Origin: Calditrichia bacterium | GTDB taxonomy: Bacteria; Calditrichota; Calditrichia; Calditrichales; J004 | Direction of reading: 5' to 3' | Length of the DNA stretch: 64,000 nucleotides | Assembly: GCA_020635035.1 (NCBI GenBank) | Contig: JACKAO010000003.1 | Span: 186,001-250,000 of the forward strand | Shown: positions 1 through 8,604 of the stretch, one piece after another | Position numbering within the stretch: position 1 is the stretch's first letter | How the letters are laid out: each line of letters begins with the position of its first letter | The notes under the pieces: generated by a model | Database searches by the model: none | Told to the model about the DNA's origin: nothing | The model's input: only the letters and a program-made list of their open reading frames with translations | Translations under genes and position numbers: made by a program

Positions 1-634
1 CAGCATCTATTTCGGCATGTTCATGCTGCCATACAGTATGATACGGTACATGAACCGCATACGCACCAAGTTCCAGTACCGGTAAAATGTCTGATTTAAT
101 TGAGTTACCTACCATAACAAATTCATCCGGGGCAATATCCAGATGGTTGAGCAGTTTCTGATAATTATATATTTTTTTGTCGCTCATTATCTCAATATGA
201 TGGAAATAGGATTCCAGTTTGGATTTCCGTAATTTTCGTTCCTGGTCCAGCAAATCACCTTTTGTTGCCATGATTAAACGATAGTCATTCTGCAGGCTCT
301 GTAAAGCATTTTCTACTTCATCAAGCAGTTCAATAGGTTCATCGAGCAGATTTTTTCCAAGGTTAATAATTTCTGAGATAGTATCATTAGGAATTTTACT
401 GTTACTGAATTTAACGGCTGCTTCAATCATCGATAACATAAATCCTTTAACACCATATCCGTATAATTCCAGGTTCTGCATCTCCACTTTAAATAGTTCT
501 GCCTGGCAGTGTTCAGGCGCCATGTAATCATTCAGCAGAATACAGAATTTCCGTTCGATTTCGCGGAAGTAGGGTTCATTTACCCAAAGGGTGTCGTCTG
601 CATCAAAACAGATGACTTTTATTTTGTTTTTCAT
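1..634 (-). CDS. HAD-family hydrolase, partial (C-terminus outside the window)
   Basis: The open frame starts at the ATG at 634 and runs off the left edge; 211 codons are visible. The N-terminus carries the HAD nucleophile motif F-D-A-D-D-T (Asp11 and Asp13). Further on are a motif II/III region (MATKGD followed by a Lys-rich stretch) and the motif IV signature GNSIKSD. This fits a soluble cytoplasmic phosphatase or phosphoglycolate-phosphatase-like enzyme with an alpha-helical cap between motifs I and II. The substrate cannot be told. The start overlaps the stop of the upstream MATE gene by four bases (ATGA), so the two are probably translated together. About 20 C-terminal residues are likely missing. 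Confidence 0.85.
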   Translation of the reverse strand, partial: MKNKIKVICFDADDTLWVNEPYFREIERKFCILLNDYMAPEHCQAELFKVEMQNLELYGYGVKGFMLSMIEAAVKFSNSKIPNDTISEIINLGKNLLDEPIELLDEVENALQSLQNDYRLIMATKGDLLDQERKLRKSKLESYFHHIEIMSDKKIYNYQKLLNHLDIAPDEFVMVGNSIKSDILPVLELGAYAVHVPYHTVWQHEHAEIDA

Positions 635-1986
635 TTTTCATCCTGATTATAATTAATAACACGTATTGCTATAATGCGTGAAATGATACCTATAACAAGA
701 TATGATGAAGCATAGGCTATAAAAATACCTTTTAATCCAATCCATAGTGAGAAAAAGTAGGCCATAGGTATATAGAGGATAAACATTTGTGTAATACTAA
801 GAACAGAAGACTGAATCGGCTTTTGAAGAACATTTAATACAACACCGGAAAGTGTTAACAAACCGAGAAAGGCAAAGCCTGATGTTGCAATCCATAAAAA
901 TTCAGTACCAATCCGGATTACTTCGGCGTCATCATTGAAAATCTGTATGGCATAGGGAGCAAGTATTACTAAAACGAGATAAGCAAAAAGTCCCCAAAAA
1001 ACAGCAAAAAGATAACTTCCCTTCACCGCATTACGGATTCGCGTATATGCTTCAGCCCCGGCATTCTGACCCACAAATGGTCCGATTACAGAAGAAAGTG
1101 CCATTACAGGTGCCAGTGCAAAAAACTCAATTCGTGATCCGACACCATAAGCGGCAACGGCAGCAATCCCGAAGGAAGCAATCATTTTGGTAATAATCCC
1201 TGTGCCAACCGGTATAAGAATACGCGAGACTGCAGTCGGAATTCCGATTTTTAAAATGTGTCTGAACGAGCTTAATATTTCTCTATATGCCGGACGCCGG
1301 AATGAAATCATTTTCTCCCGGAAAGCAAGAATATAAAGGGCTGCAATAAGTGTAACGGCCCTGGCGATCAGTGTTGCCCAGGCTGCCCCACGGATACCCA
1401 TTTCGGGAAAAGGTCCCCAACCGAAAATCATGATTGGATCAAGTACCAGATTAACCCCGGCAGCAATAAGCATAACGGTACTTGGGGTTTTGGTATCACC
1501 CGTTGCGCGGATGGCATTGTTGCCAACCATCGGGATCATTACAAAAATAGCTCCGGGGTACCAGATATACATGTAATCTTTTACATCATCCAATATTTCA
1601 CCGGTTGCGCCAAGACTACTAAAAAGAAAATCGACTGTAAGCATACCGATGGTTACGGTTGTAACAGATATCAATAGTATCAGGATCAATGAGTCGGTTG
1701 TCAGGCGTTTTACTTTTTCATGGTTGCCTTCACCTATCGCACGCGATACCACAGCAGATGTACCGGTTCCAATACCAAGTGCCAGGCTGCCAAAAAATAA
1801 TACCACCGGAAAGGTAAATGTTAAAGCTGCCAAAGGATTCTTGCCAAGCTTTCCGACAAAAAATGTATCGGTAAGATTAAAAACCAGGATTCCACCAATT
1901 GCAATCAGCATTGGGAATGTCATTTTTATAATTAAAGGAGCGATCGGCCCCTGGGTCAGCTTGGCGGTTTTAGATCGTTCAGACAT
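631..1986 (-). CDS. MATE family efflux transporter
   Basis: This 451-residue protein is hydrophobic along its whole length, with about twelve predicted membrane helices in two related halves (roughly residues 16-180 and 240-400). This is the usual size and plan of a MATE (NorM/DinF-like) exporter. Typical MATE features include the N-terminal PLIIKMTFPMLIA helix, the FFVGKLG loop, and PSTVMLIAAGVNLVLDPIMI in the first half. The family exports cationic drugs or metabolites in exchange for Na+ or H+; the substrate here is unknown. It overlaps the HAD gene downstream by four bases, which suggests an operon. Confidence 0.92.
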   Translation of the reverse strand: MSERSKTAKLTQGPIAPLIIKMTFPMLIAIGGILVFNLTDTFFVGKLGKNPLAALTFTFPVVLFFGSLALGIGTGTSAVVSRAIGEGNHEKVKRLTTDSLILILLISVTTVTIGMLTVDFLFSSLGATGEILDDVKDYMYIWYPGAIFVMIPMVGNNAIRATGDTKTPSTVMLIAAGVNLVLDPIMIFGWGPFPEMGIRGAAWATLIARAVTLIAALYILAFREKMISFRRPAYREILSSFRHILKIGIPTAVSRILIPVGTGIITKMIASFGIAAVAAYGVGSRIEFFALAPVMALSSVIGPFVGQNAGAEAYTRIRNAVKGSYLFAVFWGLFAYLVLVILAPYAIQIFNDDAEVIRIGTEFLWIATSGFAFLGLLTLSGVVLNVLQKPIQSSVLSITQMFILYIPMAYFFSLWIGLKGIFIAYASSYLVIGIISRIIAIRVINYNQDEK

Positions 1987-2028
1987 TCGGGAAGTTTAAG
2001 AAGTTAAGGAAATTATATCAAAGAAGAT

Positions 2029-2898
2029 TTAACCGCGTGTGCTTGCAGCCGGGATTCGTTTTAATAAATCGTCGAATTGTGCCACGCTTTCCTGGCCAAT
2101 CGTAAAACAATCAATAAAATCGTGAGCAAGCTGAAATTGCAGACTTTCGTCTACATGATTGGCAAGTTTACCGGCGCCTAAAACTTTCATTCCGATAATT
2201 CCTTTTCCGGCAGATTTCATTTTTTTAAGAACTGCTGCAACTGTTTGCACATCGGAATCCATGGAAACGCCGGCCTGATTAAAACGGGCAAGATCGACCT
2301 GCACCCAGTCAGAAGCGGCAGCTGATTTTAATGCCGGAAGCGTGTGACAAGATACTCCATGTGCCTTTATTATACCATCTTCGCGGGCCAGGCTTAATAT
2401 ATCCATTGCTGCTTTTTTGTGCTCCGGCCAGTCGGCGCTCTGCATATTATGCAGCAGAACTATATCCAGGTAATCGGTACCGATTTCCTTCCTGAAACGA
2501 TCCAGGTCTGATCGCATTTCTTCTTCCGTAGTGGCATGGGTTTTGGTAAGTATGGTGACTTTTTCCCTCGGGACATAGCGCAGTGCTTCTCTCAGGTGTG
2601 GATGCGTGCCGTATTGATCCGCAGAATCCCAGAAAAATACACTGTTATCGTAAGCGTATTGTAAAAACTCGCCCAGGCCTTTTATGCCAAGTTTCCGGGA
2701 CTGATCCGAACTTTTTCCCCATCCATTCGTCCCGGTGCCCATTGCCAGGCGGGTAACTTTCAATCCGGTTTTACCAAGCTCAATGATATCCTGGGCGTAT
2801 TTCTTTTGTTCACCTGCGAATAAATGGTATGGAAAGGTACCTAGTCCAATGGCAGTGGCAGTCTTTGCGGTATGTTTTAAAAAAGCACGTCTTTTCAT
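2029..2898 (-). CDS. Aldo/keto reductase with TAT signal peptide
   Basis: This is a 289-residue NADPH-dependent oxidoreductase of the AKR superfamily. The N-terminus (MKRRAFLKHTAK, then a hydrophobic stretch to about residue 28) is a twin-arginine signal, so the folded enzyme is probably exported with its cofactor. The AKR tetrad can be read as Asp91 and Tyr96 in WDSADQYG, Lys119 in ILTKT, and His150 in VLLHN. Short TAT-exported AKRs of this kind are common in FCB-group genomes and have no settled substrate. It stands alone between the MATE gene and purC. It is somewhat shorter than typical 320-residue AKRs, with a compact C-terminus. Confidence 0.88.
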   Translation of the reverse strand: MKRRAFLKHTAKTATAIGLGTFPYHLFAGEQKKYAQDIIELGKTGLKVTRLAMGTGTNGWGKSSDQSRKLGIKGLGEFLQYAYDNSVFFWDSADQYGTHPHLREALRYVPREKVTILTKTHATTEEEMRSDLDRFRKEIGTDYLDIVLLHNMQSADWPEHKKAAMDILSLAREDGIIKAHGVSCHTLPALKSAAASDWVQVDLARFNQAGVSMDSDVQTVAAVLKKMKSAGKGIIGMKVLGAGKLANHVDESLQFQLAHDFIDCFTIGQESVAQFDDLLKRIPAASTRG

Positions 2899-2969
2899 AA
2901 AACAGCCTGATTTTATTTTGTTTATTTTTCAAACACATTGATCAGGTTATATAATCCGTATGCTTAAAA

Positions 2970-4022
2970 TTACATCAACCTGTCCAGGATCAGGTTAACA
3001 GATTCAATAATTCGCTGGTCGCGCGGGCGAAGATCAGGTTCAAATGTTTTGCCTGTCAGATGCTGCAGTCCGGAGATATAACGGGCAGCAATCGCATTGG
3101 CCTGTTCTTCCGAGAATTGCTGACCTTTTTCTTTAACCATACCGCGGGCAAATTCCTTAGAAAAGGATACAGGTTTTCCATCACGGCTGATAATTGATCC
3201 GTCATCATTCAGTTTCCAGAAACGTGAAGAATCCATCGTGTATAATTCATCTGCGGCAACAATTTGCCCCTGAGCATTTATCCCATGTTCGGTTTTTGTA
3301 TCGACCAGTACCATACCTTTTTCCCGCAGGTATTGAGAAATCATTCCGAAAGCCATCAGTGAAGCATTGCGGATTTGCTGGTACTGCTCTTTTGAGCACA
3401 CGCCATTGTCAAAAAGATACTGCGGATCAATTGTTTTATCTATTTTATCCTTGGTTGAAGGTGTATCCATCAGATAAGGAAGTGCGCCGTTCGGGGTCAA
3501 TTCATCTATGCGGATATTATGGCCGGCGTAGGAGATTGTTTTCTTGTTTTCATCCTTTGCCTTTAGCCAGTGCTGATAAAGTGAAGTGGATGTGGAACTT
3601 TCTGCCATGTACATACGCAGCACATTTTCAAGCGCTATAAGATTCAGGTTTTCCGCAGGAATGACAGTTGAACTTGGTTTTAAGCCCGGCACTTCAAATT
3701 GTGAACTGCCTAGAATTGATTTAACCAATTGCAGCATATGATCATGGTTATAGGCCAATACCTGGTCCTTAAATGGGATGGCTCCGCGGTTTACATCATG
3801 TGTTGAAATCCGGTTATTGCGAAACATTAATCGAATGGCGATTCCGTCTTTTGTTTTAAGATTTTTACCAAAAACAGAATCGGATACCTTGCCTTCGAGA
3901 ACGGTTGCGTCCTTTAACAATGGCAGATCACCATCCGCGATGATTTGTTTTATAGGACGGCCTTCGTTAACACGGTTGCCATAATTTTGTACAAGTTCGT
4001 TTATCTCTTTTTCAGATAACAT
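2970..4022 (-). CDS. purC: Phosphoribosylaminoimidazole-succinocarboxamide synthase
   Basis: PurC joins aspartate to CAIR using ATP in de novo purine synthesis, giving SAICAR. The 350-residue product is the longer form of the enzyme. Family landmarks are the N-terminal GKVSDSVFG ATP-loop region, LVDTKTEHGI near residues 240-249, and DELYTMDSSRFW near 258-269, which binds substrate and metal. The C-terminal helix with LRPRDQRIIES is also typical. It is a single gene, not in a pur operon: its neighbours are a TAT reductase downstream and a DJ-1 protein 23 bp upstream. Confidence 0.93.
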   Translation of the reverse strand: MLSEKEINELVQNYGNRVNEGRPIKQIIADGDLPLLKDATVLEGKVSDSVFGKNLKTKDGIAIRLMFRNNRISTHDVNRGAIPFKDQVLAYNHDHMLQLVKSILGSSQFEVPGLKPSSTVIPAENLNLIALENVLRMYMAESSTSTSLYQHWLKAKDENKKTISYAGHNIRIDELTPNGALPYLMDTPSTKDKIDKTIDPQYLFDNGVCSKEQYQQIRNASLMAFGMISQYLREKGMVLVDTKTEHGINAQGQIVAADELYTMDSSRFWKLNDDGSIISRDGKPVSFSKEFARGMVKEKGQQFSEEQANAIAARYISGLQHLTGKTFEPDLRPRDQRIIESVNLILDRLM

Positions 4023-4045
4023 GTATGTTCCTTTTACTTTTTGAT

Positions 4046-4840
4046 TTATTTTGTTTCAAGGTATTTTTCAATTTTAATTAACAATTTACGACCCAGTTCA
4101 GCGGCGCTGTAGGGATCCTGGCCGGTGATCAATTCCCGGTCTTCAACTACTTTACTGAGCATTGGAATGTTTACAAGCTGCAGATTTGCACCTTTACGTT
4201 TCAGTATCTTTTGCGGATAGTCAGGCAAATGTCCGTCCATCACTTTAAAACCGGGTGCGTCTTCGGTAAGCCATTCACTAACCATTGTCACGCATGTCAT
4301 TTTATAATCTTTATAGATCCATTGGTTGTTAATTTCCGGCGCAGTTGCCAATACAGCAGGGGCGTGACAAATGAGTGAAGTTGGCTTTTGTTTTTGGTGG
4401 AAATGTAACAGGATTTTACCGGTTTCCAGGTTTAAATCCTGTGATTCCAGCCAGTTTTTATACAGAATATCCGTCATTGGTGCATGCCCGCCTGGTATGA
4501 ACAAGACATCGAAGCTGTCAAGATCTTTATCTGACAGTTCATTTATTTTTTGTGGCTTGTTCATCCCAAGATCATTCAACTCTTGAAAGACGTTTTTTGC
4601 CGTTTCGAGATGTTTTTTGCTAAATCCCCAATACATGAGTTTATAAGAATTTTTATCAATTACCGGCGGTTTACCGTCGGGGCTGGCAAAATGCAACAGG
4701 TGGCCGGATTCCAATAGCGGTTGCAACGGTTCGGTCAGTTCACCAAGGAAGACGCCCGTCGAATGTGTCCCGCCTTCACGACAGGGCACCGCGGATGCGG
4801 ACGAAAGATAGATAAGAATTTTTGCTTTCTTATTTTTCAT
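4046..4840 (-). CDS. DJ-1/PfpI family protein (Hsp31-like)
   Basis: This 264-residue class I glutamine-amidotransferase-like protein carries the nucleophile elbow SLICHAPA with Cys158-His159. It also has the family loop IPGGHAPM and an extended N-terminus with FASPDGKPP. The length and the inserted segment are closer to the Hsp31/glyoxalase III type than to short PfpI proteases. Known members act as holdases, deglycases or methylglyoxal-detoxifying enzymes; which of these applies cannot be read from sequence. The start overlaps the stop of the patatin gene by four bases, so the two are co-translated. Confidence 0.85.
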   Translation of the reverse strand: MKNKKAKILIYLSSASAVPCREGGTHSTGVFLGELTEPLQPLLESGHLLHFASPDGKPPVIDKNSYKLMYWGFSKKHLETAKNVFQELNDLGMNKPQKINELSDKDLDSFDVLFIPGGHAPMTDILYKNWLESQDLNLETGKILLHFHQKQKPTSLICHAPAVLATAPEINNQWIYKDYKMTCVTMVSEWLTEDAPGFKVMDGHLPDYPQKILKRKGANLQLVNIPMLSKVVEDRELITGQDPYSAAELGRKLLIKIEKYLETK

Positions 4841-5625
4841 TTTTTTGAGAGTTCTTTTAATGTATTCTGGGCAGCTTTATAACCTTTTTCAATCAATTCA
4901 TCAATATGATCTGTTTGAGTCCGGCTGTATGCTGACAGAACCGGCTCAATGATTAAATCTGCTTTACTGGTTTGTATCCGTGTTGCATTATCAATAGCAA
5001 TGTCCATGGAATTCATCAACAGATCAATAATATCTTCCGGTTTCTGGTATTGCCGCCTGGCATTCAAATCCACACCAATAACCATTTCGGCACCTAATTC
5101 CTGCAAAACTGATACTGGGACATTTTCAACCAATCCGCCATCCACAAGCAATTTTCCGTCAATCTCCGTCGGGATAAATATACCGGGGACACAGGTGCTG
5201 GCCATAACAGCCTGCGCAACATCACCATCTTTTAAAGTGACTTTTTTACCACTGGCAACATCAGTTGCAATAAAAGCCAGCGGAAGCGATGCATCGGAAA
5301 AGTTAACTTCGCCAAGCACATCATCCAGCATTTTTCCTAATTTTTTGTTGGAAAGCAAACCAAAGCGTGACAAGGATAACTCACTGATATCCAGCCAGTC
5401 CAGCTCTTTGACGATCTCGGTTATCTGCTTGACATTCTTTCCAAATGCAAACATTGCAGCAACAAAAGCCCCGATGCTTGTTCCGGAAACAGCACTTAGC
5501 TGGATCTTATTTTCTTCCAGGGCTTTTAAAACGCCAATATGTGCTGCACCTAAAGCAGCACCCCCGCCCAATGCCAGGCCGATTTTTTTATCCGATTCAG
5601 ATTTGAAAAGATTAATTAAACGCAT
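4837..5625 (-). CDS. Patatin-like phospholipase (NTE/RssA type)
   Basis: This 262-residue lipid acyl hydrolase uses a Ser-Asp dyad. The glycine-rich oxyanion loop GGGAALG (20-26), the serine elbow G-T-S-I-G (Ser50) and the D-G-G motif (Asp162) are all in place. It lacks a signal peptide and the cyclic-nucleotide-binding domains of long NTE proteins, so it corresponds to the stand-alone cytoplasmic RssA-like form. It is translationally coupled to the DJ-1 gene and lies 26 bp downstream of the CoA-binding gene, so a small stress or lipid-repair operon is possible. Confidence 0.9.
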   Translation of the reverse strand: MRLINLFKSESDKKIGLALGGGAALGAAHIGVLKALEENKIQLSAVSGTSIGAFVAAMFAFGKNVKQITEIVKELDWLDISELSLSRFGLLSNKKLGKMLDDVLGEVNFSDASLPLAFIATDVASGKKVTLKDGDVAQAVMASTCVPGIFIPTEIDGKLLVDGGLVENVPVSVLQELGAEMVIGVDLNARRQYQKPEDIIDLLMNSMDIAIDNATRIQTSKADLIIEPVLSAYSRTQTDHIDELIEKGYKAAQNTLKELSKK

Positions 5626-5651
5626 CGCTCAGGTAATAAAATAGTAGTGAA

Positions 5652-6122
5652 TTAGATTTTTTTAAACCGCCCGCCCAGGGATAAAATTCCGCGTATACAC
5701 AGATGCACAATATCGGGATTAATAAACATCATCGGGCATCCGCTGTGTACACAGTTAATGTTTTCTGCTTTGCACAGTTCTACTGCCAGTTTATTATAAC
5801 TGCCGTTACCAAAAGATTGGTGAAGCCAGACATTTTGAATCCCCAGCTGTTGGCATTCTTTAATAATATCCAAACCGGCATCTGGCGGCGTGCATATCAT
5901 AACTCCATCAATTTTATCGCTGATTTCTGACAGCGACCTGTAACAGGGTATGTGTGTGATTGAACTGTTCTTAGGATTTACGGCATAAACGGAATAACCA
6001 TTGTTTTTAAATTTTTCATAAATATAATTTGCAGGTTGTTTATTGTCGTTTGAATAACCGGCGACGGCAATTCTTTTGCTTTTTAAAAAAGTTTGAACGG
6101 CATCAAAAAAGGAGCTATTCAT
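5652..6122 (-). CDS. CoA-binding domain protein (YccU-like)
   Basis: This 156-residue protein has a single Rossmann-type CoA-binding domain. Visible are the first strand and loop RIAVAGYS (about 16-22), AVNPKNS after strand two, VMICTPPDAG, and VWLHQSFGN near the C-terminus. This is the small cytoplasmic YccU/CoA-binding fold; its physiological role is not established. The ATG at 6122 is preceded, 8 nt upstream, by an AGGAG Shine-Dalgarno sequence that lies inside a perfect 8-bp stem (listed separately), so translation may be conditional. It is followed by the patatin and DJ-1 genes. Confidence 0.85.
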   Translation of the reverse strand: MNSSFFDAVQTFLKSKRIAVAGYSNDNKQPANYIYEKFKNNGYSVYAVNPKNSSITHIPCYRSLSEISDKIDGVMICTPPDAGLDIIKECQQLGIQNVWLHQSFGNGSYNKLAVELCKAENINCVHSGCPMMFINPDIVHLCIRGILSLGGRFKKI

Positions 6123-6130
6123 TCAGCTTT

Positions 6131-6158
6131 CTCCTGTAATGAATTTTGTGTACAGGAG
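6131..6158 (-). promoter_or_regulatory. Hairpin sequestering the SD of the CoA-binding protein gene
   Basis: On the minus strand the leader reads CTCCTGTA, a 12-nt loop, then TACAGGAG, followed by 8 nt and the ATG at 6122. The two 8-nt arms pair perfectly and the 3' arm contains the only good ribosome binding site (AGGAG). There is no T-tract, so this is not a simple terminator. It looks like a translational switch (thermometer-like or ligand or protein gated), but no known riboswitch class is recognised. Confidence 0.5.
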
Positions 6159-6221
6159 ATATTAAAGAAATTTTTCCTTTGGATTCAACTTATTTATCAG
6201 GAAGGCAAAAAAATCACAGAT

Positions 6222-6809
6222 CTATTTTAGCAAACTCTTCAGGTGAGATTTTACAGAAGGCCATTCCGATCGCAGAATGCTATAGTAAATTGTGTCACGG
6301 CGCCGGTTATGCGACATAAGTGTATGACTCCTTAAAATACCTTCTTCGATGGCGCCGATCCGGGATAATGCTTTTCGTGCAGGAATGTTTAATACATCGG
6401 TTTTAAATTCCACACGTTCATATTTTAATGTCTCGAAGGCATATTCGAGCATAAGTAATTTAATATGATTGTTGTAACCTTTGCCCTGGTATTTGTCCGT
6501 TATCCATGTGTAACCAATTTCCAGGCGATGATCATGATGTGATATGTTTCCAAAGCTGCTTGAACCGATAATTATTTTATCCGGTTTTGTCTCAATTGTA
6601 AAGGGATGTCTTACTTTTTTTTGCATCTGAGCAACGGCATCATCAACCCAGATTTGTAATTTCTTCTCTACTGATAAATCACTTGTAAAATAAGTCCACA
6701 TATCTTTGTTTGATGTAAGATGTTTAAAGGCTGAATAGTCTTCCTGCATCATTGAACGCAACACAACGAAATCGTTTTGCAGGTTAAAATATTTATCAAA
6801 CATTTTCAT
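6222..6809 (-). CDS. GNAT family N-acetyltransferase (RimJ/RimL type)
   Basis: This 195-residue acetyl-CoA-dependent acetyltransferase has the usual RimJ/RimL order: FVVLRSMMQEDYSAFKHL at the start, the strand IIGSSSFGNI, EIGYTWITDKYQGKGYNNHIK carrying the acetyl-CoA pyrophosphate loop (Q-G-K-G-Y-N), then NIPARKALSRIGAIEEGILR. Such proteins acetylate protein N-termini or small amines; the substrate is unknown. It overlaps the preceding SpoIIAA-like gene by 14 bp, so the two are probably coupled. Confidence 0.88.
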   Translation of the reverse strand: MKMFDKYFNLQNDFVVLRSMMQEDYSAFKHLTSNKDMWTYFTSDLSVEKKLQIWVDDAVAQMQKKVRHPFTIETKPDKIIIGSSSFGNISHHDHRLEIGYTWITDKYQGKGYNNHIKLLMLEYAFETLKYERVEFKTDVLNIPARKALSRIGAIEEGILRSHTLMSHNRRRDTIYYSILRSEWPSVKSHLKSLLK

Positions 6810-7182
6810 ACTGTTTTAACCATGAACGAGCTGCTTCTTCCGTGGAAAATACTCTTCGCCGAAAATTAGGATTTTTTACAGCATTAGAAAAGATTATAGT
6901 AAGTGCTGTTTCCAGCGGTTTGTTAACAATATATGCAGAGTATATTCTATCAAAATCAGCGTTTAACTGTTCTGAAATTTCAGAGATAACCTTTACTTCC
7001 GGTGGCTTTAAACTTAATTCACAATCACTTAAATCGTACAGGATTTTCAATGACTTAGGCAGGAATGAAAGTGTTCTGAATTCATCCAGATAATTTTTGA
7101 AATCATCCAGTGTCATTGTATTAAAAAAATCAACTTTTAGAAGGCATGTTTCCTTATCATAAGAATATGAATACATAGGCAA
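6796..7182 (-). CDS. Small SpoIIAA/STAS-like protein, function unknown
   Basis: This is a 128-residue soluble protein without signal or membrane segments. The alternating pattern of short strands and helices, with ILYDLSDCELS in the middle and RRRVFSTEEAARSWLKQ at the end, resembles small SpoIIAA-like (STAS/SEC14-type) proteins in which the last helix follows an F-x-T-E-E-A motif. That match is by eye only. It lies 4 bp downstream of the DUF1801 gene and overlaps the acetyltransferase gene, so the three form a compact operon. Confidence 0.6.
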   Translation of the reverse strand: MPMYSYSYDKETCLLKVDFFNTMTLDDFKNYLDEFRTLSFLPKSLKILYDLSDCELSLKPPEVKVISEISEQLNADFDRIYSAYIVNKPLETALTIIFSNAVKNPNFRRRVFSTEEAARSWLKQYENV

Positions 7183-7186
7183 ACTT

Positions 7187-7603
7187 TCATTTATATTTTT
7201 TAGAAACTGTGGCGATTGAGTCTTTTATAATTTCTTTGAGAATATCTGTATTAATATCAGCTAGCTTTTTTACATAAAGACACCCGGCACCAGTTTTAAA
7301 TTTTCCAAGATTCTTTAAATATGAATCATACTTTTTAAAGCCGGCCATTACATAAATTGTTAAAGCCTGTTTGCGAGGGGAAAAACCTGTAAGAAACCAA
7401 TTGCCTTCGCGGCCGCTTTCATATTTATAATGATACTTACCAAAACCTACAATGCTACTGCCCCACATTTCCGGTTTATGTCCGCTTATCTCTTGCATCA
7501 TTTTTAAAATAGTGAAGCTGTCTTTTTGTTTTTGCGGATCTGAAACAGCTTTTAAGAAATCTTCAACAGAAGCGTTGTTAGGTTTTGTTTTGAGCTCTCC
7601 CAT
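7187..7603 (-). CDS. DUF1801 (YdhG-like) protein
   Basis: This 138-residue protein has the look of the DUF1801/YdhG family: a helical start (VEDFLKAVSDPQKQKD), MWGSSIVGFGKYHYKYESGR, then WFLTGFSPRKQALTIYVM and a C-terminal CLYVKKLADI segment. The family belongs to the YjbR/CyaY-like fold and has no established biochemical role. It is the first gene of a three-gene minus-strand group with the SpoIIAA-like and GNAT genes. No transmembrane segment is present. Confidence 0.85.
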   Translation of the reverse strand: MGELKTKPNNASVEDFLKAVSDPQKQKDSFTILKMMQEISGHKPEMWGSSIVGFGKYHYKYESGREGNWFLTGFSPRKQALTIYVMAGFKKYDSYLKNLGKFKTGAGCLYVKKLADINTDILKEIIKDSIATVSKKYK

Positions 7604-7707
7604 GTATAACCTGTCAGCTAAATTTTTACTTGCAGGAAATATTTTATCTAACCTTAAAATATTTTCATTTTATTCCTTTAAAAAAAATGAATATGAATCT
7701 ATGTAAA

Positions 7708-7740
7708 AAAACCGGCATTTCTGCCGGTTTTCATTTTTTA
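7708..7740. terminator. Rho-independent terminator, bidirectional
   Basis: AAAACCGGCA (7708-7717), a 4-nt loop, and TGCCGGTTTT (7722-7731) form a perfect 10-bp stem flanked by an A-run on the left and a T-run on the right, so it can work on either strand. It lies between the DUF1801 operon and the small gene at 7813. Confidence 0.7.
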
Positions 7741-7812
7741 TGGGGGATGAGGTTTTACTTGTTTTTTAGCAATATTACATTCTGAACAAAAATGTAAATT
7801 TGCCCGGGAAGA

Positions 7813-8034
7813 TTATATCATTGTACCATCCGATAAACCGGGACGCTTACGACAATCAGGTCCGGTTAAATCATATTTATTTAAATCAAAACTTTTCAGA
7901 TTTTGTTTATGAACGTATGACCACAGAGAAACAGTAGATTGGTTGATAGCCGCTGAATCAATAATATCAGATTTTTGAGATAAAAGGAATGAAATACTTA
8001 TAAAAAAAAATGTGACGTATTTTTGCATTTTCAT
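7813..8034 (-). CDS. Possible small exported peptide
   Basis: This 73-codon frame starts MKMQKYVTFFFISISFLLSQ, which looks like a signal peptide, followed by a short polar remainder with no recognised domain. It sits between two strong terminators and has no overlapping larger gene, which makes it a plausible small gene. The ribosome binding site is weak and I know no homologue, so it could equally be chance. The C-terminal part has one Cys and an Arg/Lys cluster. Confidence 0.35.
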   Translation of the reverse strand: MKMQKYVTFFFISISFLLSQKSDIIDSAAINQSTVSLWSYVHKQNLKSFDLNKYDLTGPDCRKRPGLSDGTMI

Positions 8035-8061
8035 TTAATCCTTAAAAGTATCCACATGCTT

Positions 8062-8095
8062 AAAAAAAGATTCCGCAGGTTTTTGCGGAATCTTT
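8062..8095 (-). terminator. Terminator of the lipoprotein gene
   Basis: AAAGATTCCGCA (8066-8077) and TGCGGAATCTTT (8084-8095) make a 12-bp stem with a 6-nt loop. On the minus strand it is followed by a T-run (complement of the A-run at 8062-8068), just after the stop of the lipoprotein gene at 8110. Confidence 0.8.
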
Positions 8096-8109
8096 GCATT
8101 GGCAGGTGA

Positions 8110-8604
8110 TTAAAGCTTGGCGCTGAAGGAACCACTGGAAATCTGTTTTACTGCACCATTTCCATTAAGTGCTCCGGAAAAACTGAAACTGCCTTTTACG
8201 GATGTGTCAGTCAGTTCGGTAATTTCTACTGTTCCTGATGTACCAATATAACTTTCACCTGTGGGGTTTGTGAGAGAAGCTTCTGTATAACGAGCCTGTG
8301 CCGGGCCTAAAAGTCCAACACTGAATGAATTAACACTGGCATTTTGCATGATCGTCAAAGACATTTGTCTTGAATTTCCTGAGAGATCAGTGTATTGACC
8401 GGTAATTGTAAGTGTACCTGTAGTCGGCATATGAACTGCAACAACCGCCGTATTGGCTTCCCAGTTACTGCCGGCAACAGAAGCTTTCATAGACCCGTCG
8501 GTATTGGAATCGTTATTACTGCTGGTGCTGTCGTCATCACTGCCGCAGGCAACAAAAAAAGCGGTCATTGCTAATAATAATAAAACTGATAAACGTCTTA
8601 ACAT
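8110..8604 (-). CDS. Secreted lipoprotein, DUF6252-like
   Basis: This 164-residue lipoprotein has a lipobox F-V-A-C-G with Cys20, a Ser/Asp/Asn-rich linker and a C-terminal beta-rich domain (about residues 38-164). The pattern (W-E-A near the start of the domain, then alternating strands) resembles small FCB-group lipoproteins such as DUF6252, though the match is by eye. The start at 8604 has a perfect Shine-Dalgarno (TAAGGAGG) just upstream. It is divergent from the TPR histidine kinase, and the shared 340-bp region holds the conserved 40-bp operator-like module. Anchored in the inner or outer membrane; role unknown. Confidence 0.75.
   Translation of the reverse strand: MLRRLSVLLLLAMTAFFVACGSDDDSTSSNNDSNTDGSMKASVAGSNWEANTAVVAVHMPTTGTLTITGQYTDLSGNSRQMSLTIMQNASVNSFSVGLLGPAQARYTEASLTNPTGESYIGTSGTVEITELTDTSVKGSFSFSGALNGNGAVKQISSGSFSAKL

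Noticed and set aside
2899..2969. Terminator hairpin between purC and the aldo/keto reductase
   Set aside because: Matching CCTGAT and ATCAGG segments are more than 30 bp apart with no T-run at the right place.
4949..5644. 231-codon plus-strand open frame opposite the patatin gene
   Set aside because: It mirrors the patatin coding frame, has no ribosome binding site and a low-complexity product. The other strand has a complete, motif-bearing gene.
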